Shown here in pieces: positions 58,778 through 64,000 of a stretch of DNA of 64,000 bases. The stretch is from the NCBI GenBank assembly GCA_030268105.1, contig BSDZ01000013.1:2027001-2091000 (forward strand). The letters run 5' to 3'. A program made the translations under genes and the position numbers. Every line of letters begins with the position of its first letter. The stretch's first letter is position 1. The notes beneath the pieces were generated by a model. It saw nothing but the letters and a program-made list of their open reading frames with translations, searched no databases and was not told the origin of the DNA. The DNA is from Volvox africanus (lineage: Eukaryota > Chlorophyta > Chlorophyceae > Chlamydomonadales > Volvocaceae).

Positions 58778-61355
58778 TCAGCGCTGACCAGCTGCAAGCA
58801 GCTGTCCAGTACCTGCCGTCGCGGCGGCCAAGATTTGTTCCTGCAACTTTTGCTGCGCTGTAAGCTGCTCCAGAGCCCTGCTCGACTGCTGCGTGACCAG
58901 CGCATTGAGATCAATGGCTGGGTCAGAATGATGTTGGGGTGCTGAGGGAGAAGTGGCATTTGACACAACTGCCGCATGCTCCAAGCCCTGGTACCCCATA
59001 TGTAGTAAAGACGAGGCGCCGTGCCCCTCCTCATGCCGTCCTAGCACCTCGCCCGACGGCCCCGCCGCCGCCAGTACTTGATCTAGCACCAGCTCCTGAC
59101 CCGCACCCATCTGCTCCGCCTGGAGCTGTGAAACCACTGGCACCACCTGACCCGATGTAGATGGCAGTTCCGCGGCAACTGCATGCGATTCCGGCGCCGA
59201 TTGCATCACCAGCGCACCAGCCACCGACGCAGGATCTGCCACTTGTGCAGCTGTCGTCGTTGCGGGCTTAACCACCTTCCGACGGACGACCACCTTCTTC
59301 TTCACAACACGGCGGCGGGGCAAAGCCGAAGATTCCGGCAAGCCCTGGCACAAGGCCCGGTGCGTTTCACCAACCTGGCTACTGACTAGACGCGCAGCGC
59401 CGCTCACGGCCAGATACGTCCACAAGAAATTACTGTGCCCTAGCATGTACCGATCCATGCCTCCAATGAGCTGGTATCGCGTGTTAGCCGACAGTGCGAA
59501 GAACGCTGCAAGTCCGGCCGAGCTACGCGCCACGTCTGGTACAGGAATAGTTGGCTCAAAGTTCGGGTCAACGTATTTCCGTCGCAGCGCCACTGCTGCG
59601 GAAGACAAGAGAGAGGTGCCTGCGCCGGTAAGCAAGCCCACTGCTGACAGCTCCGCGGCCTTAGAGAAGAAGGCCGCAACGCGAGACTGTGGGGTGTACT
59701 GTCGTAGCGGGCCATTGGCGTCGAAGACGCAATTCGGCAAACTGTCCAGCATCTACGGGGTGAGGAAGTAAACAAGGAAATGAGGTGAACCTTATCTTAT
59801 ATAATCCAGTAGCGCTCTTCGTAAACCGCCATGACAGGAACTCCTGTATCATTGCCGAAGCAGCATGATAAGGCCCGGAACACCCGACTCAATACTGCAG
59901 CCCATATGTGCTAAGGCAAGACGTAGGCCCACGAAGAGTTACCTGCTGCCAGGGGAACTTGTGAACAGTGCCGTATGAGCGCGTGGGGGCCACCATCCAC
60001 ACTGTAGCACTGGTGGCAGCCGCCATTCCAATCGTGTTAATGAGCACGAGATCCAGCTCATCCTTAAACCTGTCACCACGCGCGCGGTACTCGTAGTACA
60101 GAGAAGAGCAAGCCGCGATGGTCGACTCTATTACCATCTTCTGCACAAAGGCTGGGTCCGCCATGAGGCGCCCCACGAAGTCACGAGCCCACTGGAGGAG
60201 GGACATGGTAGGGAAACGAGGGACTCTTAGGATTCAGGTTGACTACAAACTCCTTTTCGAAATCCACATTATTATTATTATTGCCAATGGCAAGGCTTGG
60301 TTGCTACGTCTTAGGGCTGCGACTAGTAGTACAGCCACTACCCAGGGCCCCAGGCAGCCCCACTTCCCCAGACAAACCAGCCCTACCGCGGGCGGCAAAG
60401 ACCTTGACACGGTACGCGTCAGGTTGGGGCGTACATCCATAGAGAAGAAGCGGACAAGCTGAGCCGAACTAAAGAGACCCATTTCCACTGCTCTCCGAAG
60501 GATGAGCGGAAGCTCCGCGACCGTCCGCATCCACTCTGAGAAGACCGCCCCAATTGAGAGCTTGTCATAAGACTCTGGGATAAGTGTCCGGAAAAAGGCA
60601 TCTCCGCCCTCTCCGTCGCCCTCTCCGTCGCCATCGCCGTCCTCGTTAAAATAGTCGTCGTCGTCTCCACCGTCGCCGTCACCGCCACCACCACCGTTGT
60701 GAATATTCTTACCAATATCGCCACCACTGCCGCCATCATCCAGCTTGGGTGCTACGGCAGGCGGCGTGGGCATGACAAACTCCAGCCTGCTGCGCTCCAT
60801 GACCGCGCCCAAGCTGCCTCCAGAGCCGAAATTCTGACCGCCACCACCACCCTTAGCCGCTACTACATTGGGAACTGATATGTTGGAATCAAACTGGCCG
60901 CTGAAGTGGCCCTTGTTGGCCTCCTGCACGAGTTTGCGGCGTGCACGAAATGGGTCACATAATGACAACAATAGACCAAATTTACCAAAACATAGTCAGA
61001 ATTTAACTAGATATCGACACAAGAACGTTCCGAGGCGGCAAAGCGGTGCAGAAAAGCAGTGCAGAAAAGCGCAAAGAACCTCTATAGCCAATCCAGTCGC
61101 CAGCGATTAACCTTGAGATACAAAGTATGCAGCACGGAATTAAACAGTCTGCTTGTGTGGGCGATCCTAAAAAATCACGGAAACACTCACCTCGCCAGGG
61201 TGAGCGACGCCTGCCGAACATAGGAACAAGGTCTTTGAGCGCACAAGGCCAGGCACCAGGACTTTGGCAGGTTTCATTTTAGGAGCAAGACGCAGAGACC
61301 GGAGCTGACAGGCCGGAGCTGCCGCAGAAGAGCGAAGGCAACGTGTAGTCTGCAT
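58778..61355 (-). CDS. RETICULATA-related (DUF3411) plastid envelope protein, 641 aa
   Basis: Minus-strand exons 61355-61191, 60923-60387, 60191-59943 and 59752-58778 are all phase 0 and give 641 residues. The first exon encodes an Arg/Ser/Ala-rich chloroplast transit peptide starting MQTTRCLRSSAAAPACQLRS. A Gly/Asp-rich spacer precedes the family core: VEMGLFSSAQLVRFFSMDVR, NLTRTVSRSLPP, FVGRLMADPAFVQKMVIES, LDLVLINTIGMAAATSATVW, LDSLPNCVFD and RVAAFFSKAAELSAVGLLTG. Hydrophobic stretches form membrane segments. Plant RETICULATA-RELATED proteins sit in the chloroplast inner envelope and affect leaf development and metabolism. The Lys/Arg cluster RRRVVKKKVVVRRKVVK and the ~170-residue Ala/Gln-rich tail after the core look lineage-specific. 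Confidence 0.88.
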
Positions 61356-63447
61356 CGTGGATAAGCTTTTTACAGTATAATTGTGTGCCCTGGAATTGGT
61401 CTGGGTGCAATGACTTCTCAGTCAATTGACGACCCTTTGCGACCTGGGCAAGAAAGGAAGCGACCTTAGTAGAGAGGCCTAGAGTATCTCATGCACAACT
61501 GTGTACGGCACACCACTCTTGTGGCTTCTTTAATTATACGTCAACTTTGGTACTTCTTCCACTAGCAGCGTAGCGGTTGTTAGGCTAACGGTTGAGGGTT
61601 CCGAATAACGATGTCATCTCTTGCGTTCTCGCCATGTGCCACGTTGGAGCAGGTTGCGGCCTTGGTACCGGTGTGACATTTTAAGCAAAGCATTTTACGT
61701 AATGCCTACAAAATTTCATTATGTAGTGGCACGCTTCAAACAGCTGTTTACGGAATGAGATAATGCTAATCTTCGTATGAGCAACGTCTCAGTATTGGGA
61801 ACGTGAACCACCGGAAAAGGGCAGACTAGCGGTGTAATTATGGCTGTTTGTCAGGTAACCGTAAAGTTCGAATGCAAAATCTGGGTCTGTGAAGATTTAC
61901 ATGAGCAAGCATAACCCACAAACACCATTCCGCTGGGCTTTCGGGGTATCACAGCCCCTGAGCAGATTCCCACATGCTGCGCACCGCACGCTAAGGATTA
62001 TGTATTGGGCTTTCAGCGGATCATGCAGCGGTCCCTATGTCCTCCACCCTCGAGGATGACGTATCCTCCCGAGCCGACACGAGAGAAAGTACACCAGCTC
62101 CCTCCAGCAAGACGCAGCTGCTCTACATCTGGTCAACTCGAATGGCTAGCCATTATCTAAAAGGTCGGGGCGTGAAATGGGCAAAGCAAAACCTTGCACT
62201 GCCCTCTTAAGTCCCACCCTGTGTCTTCAATCAAAATGGGGTTCGATAATCAAGCCTATTTAGCCTCGGAAGCATCTTGAAATCTCAACAGCTGAATAAT
62301 TTAAGAGCTGTTGTCCTCTCTAAACACGCACAGGCCGGAGGACAACCTCCGAAGCTGTGGGCAACCAGGGATGAACCTCCCTGGTTGCGCCGCAACTCGC
62401 ACCACAGCCATCAACATCCGTAGCATTGACAGCTAAAATTGCGCGCGCTACCGCACGGTCAACTATGGGCACCGCTATGACACGCCACCCCGAACATTTT
62501 GGAAAGTTGTGACTTGGTGAAGCACCCGGGCTCGTGCAGGCTTCCCTAGCTGTGGCATGTCGCATGCCAACCGAAGGGGGGGTTTGTACCCGCCAAACAC
62601 CCCTGGGTAAAAGACGTGTCCGTGCAAAGCCACCAGCCCCTGCAGAGATCAGGCGCCGCCAACACTATTTCGCCGCCTTGCGATTTAACCGCCTTCGCTT
62701 TCGGATCTTGTGTTTTTTTATCTTCAGCCGTCGCCAGGTCTTCGTAGTGATGGATCGTTCCCATGCACCGGGCATGGGCAGCGGCGAGAGGGGCATACCC
62801 GCCATATGTCCTACACTTCCGGGGGCCCATGACATGGCACCAAGCACAGGCCCTGGGCAAAGAGGTAATGAGGCCAGACTGCTGGATGCATGAAACCCCA
62901 TCGCTGAATTCCGATGTCTGGCCAACCCCTGCAGCCATGGCAGGCGTGATTCCCGCTGCTCAATTTGCAACCTAGGATCCAGCGCCGTAGATGGCTCCAT
63001 GACTGGCTCAGAACAGCGCTGAGGAGCAGAGCCAAGGCCTTGAGCTATGCTCCCATCATTCCTATCGACCAAGTTGGAACTTGCACAAAGCCATGCCCGT
63101 GATGACTTTGAGCACAGCGCGAAACAGCTAACGACTTGTTTTCGCAGCATCTGCTTCTAAACTGACTGCCAAACTAACGAAAAACGTTCCTCAAATTACC
63201 TTACCGATACATCGTTGTTAATGAAATTCAGTCGCGGAAACAATGAGACAGTTGCAAGAATTTTTACTGGAGACGAATGCATGAATTGCACGGCTTCCGT
63301 GCAGAGAGCGCTACAGGGATGTATGTCCAGGAATGAACTTCCTGCAGCTTATTGGTTTATGCTATCATCATATTATGTACTTGTAAACGGTGTGATGTCA
63401 TCGCCTATAACCGTAACACATTATATGGAGAACTAATTTCGCCATCC
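61356..63447. other. Intergenic region, no gene supported
   Basis: Open frames on both strands around 62534-63150 overlap one another and have no recognisable motifs. The left end presumably contains the promoter of the RETICULATA-related gene. The right end may hold the 5' UTR or an earlier exon of the GTPase gene. Confidence 0.45.
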
Positions 63448-64000
63448 ATGACCTTCAGCGTCGTCTCGGAGCTTATCGAAAAGGATGAATACCAGATGAA
63501 GTTGGTGTTCGTCGGAAGCGCAGGCGTTGGGAAAACATGCTTGATCCGGAGACTCTTCACAAACCAAATCAGTGCAGAAACCGCAGCCACAATAGGTGTG
63601 CAAGCGTTTGCTTCCGACGCATCAAGGGTACATACCTGCAGCCACAAAGCCTCTGTTGGCACGTTGCCGGAGGCTGCCGGGGGCTCACATTGGCTAGCAG
63701 ATTGCACTTGCAATACCAAAGTCCACGCCCTAGAATTGCGTCAGCAAGCTTAGATGGAAATCAAAAGTCCCGTAAAGGCACGTTGTATCTGGAGCTTTAT
63801 GCTTCCCTCCTCCCCTCCCTCCACTTGCTCCAGTTGCGCCACCCCCTCCCCGCCCCTTCCACATCCCTTCCCTAATTCCGCATAGCGCCCAAATATACCT
63901 ATGACTGAGTCCGTCAAGTCCGTCCCCTCCCACCCGGAGTACGTACACCCGGGCACCTGAAATTACGCGGAGCAGATGGCCTTCCGTACGATATCCCAAT
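63448..64000 (+). CDS. Rab-like small GTPase, 5' part of gene
   Basis: An exon from an ATG at 63448 to the donor at 63628 encodes MTFSVVSELIEKDEYQMK, then KLVFVGSAGVGKTCLIRR, with the G1/P-loop GSAGVGKT, and AATIGVQAF, the switch I Thr-Ile-Gly of Rab proteins. At the right edge, about 63964-64000 after a GCAG acceptor, MAFRTISQ resembles the switch II F-R-T-I-S stretch. An intervening exon carrying WDTAGQ was not found, so that last exon call is tentative. Rab GTPases switch between GTP and GDP forms on membranes to direct vesicle traffic. The gene continues beyond the window. Confidence 0.7.

Noticed and set aside
62534..63150. Overlapping open frames on both strands near 62.5-63.1 kb
   Set aside because: No domain, no splice partner and no consistent strand signal.
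1..64000. CRISPR array or bacterial operon
   Set aside because: Genes have spliceosomal introns and algal poly(A) signals; tandem repeats lack unique spacers.

Overview
The window is nuclear DNA from a green alga of the Volvox/Chlamydomonas group (volvocine Chlorophyta). The best evidence is four Rubisco small-subunit (RBCS) genes whose mature proteins closely match the Chlamydomonas form. Supporting signs are three phase-consistent introns per gene, TGTAA poly(A) signals, mixed GC-rich exons and AT-rich introns, and many retroelement relics. Volvox itself is plausible, but the species is an inference. There are no prokaryotic features, CRISPR arrays or recognisable tRNA/rRNA genes.

Layout. 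1-3.2 kb: the 3' five exons of a heat-shock transcription factor. 6.3-23.9 kb: the RBCS cluster, four genes on + . RBCS copies 3 and 4 lie in a 2,485-bp segment repeated 10,683 bp apart with only two differences noticed. The interval between the two copies is a retroelement graveyard: inverted Ty3/gypsy LTRs around a deleted gypsy piece, a Ty1/copia pol with a frameshift and a truncated reverse transcriptase, a minus-strand gypsy relic, and a 378-bp foldback element. 24.3-25.4 kb: a small two-membrane-segment protein, probably plastid. 25.8-28.2 kb: a fragment of an ectodomain-like protein. 28.6-45 kb: a strongly rearranged accessory region. It holds a 663-bp inverted repeat, a larger inverted duplication involving a truncated kinase gene, a solo LTR with 5-bp target duplications whose empty site survives in the other copy, copia remnants, a duplicated intron piece, and the 3' part of a major facilitator transporter gene. 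46-57.4 kb: one 14-exon gene whose exon phases all agree, encoding a ~2,195-residue FHA-RING-ARM-like protein with a C-terminal membrane segment. 58.8-61.4 kb (minus): a RETICULATA-related plastid envelope protein. 63.4 kb to the edge: the start of a Rab-like GTPase gene.

How the parts relate. RBCS, the RETICULATA-related protein and the small 24.3-kb protein all point to the chloroplast. The heat-shock factor, FHA-RING protein, kinase fragment and GTPase are regulatory. There is no operon logic. The main dynamic theme is duplication: concerted evolution in RBCS and inverted duplication around the kinase fragment. The most unusual single gene is the FHA-RING-ARM membrane-anchored protein.
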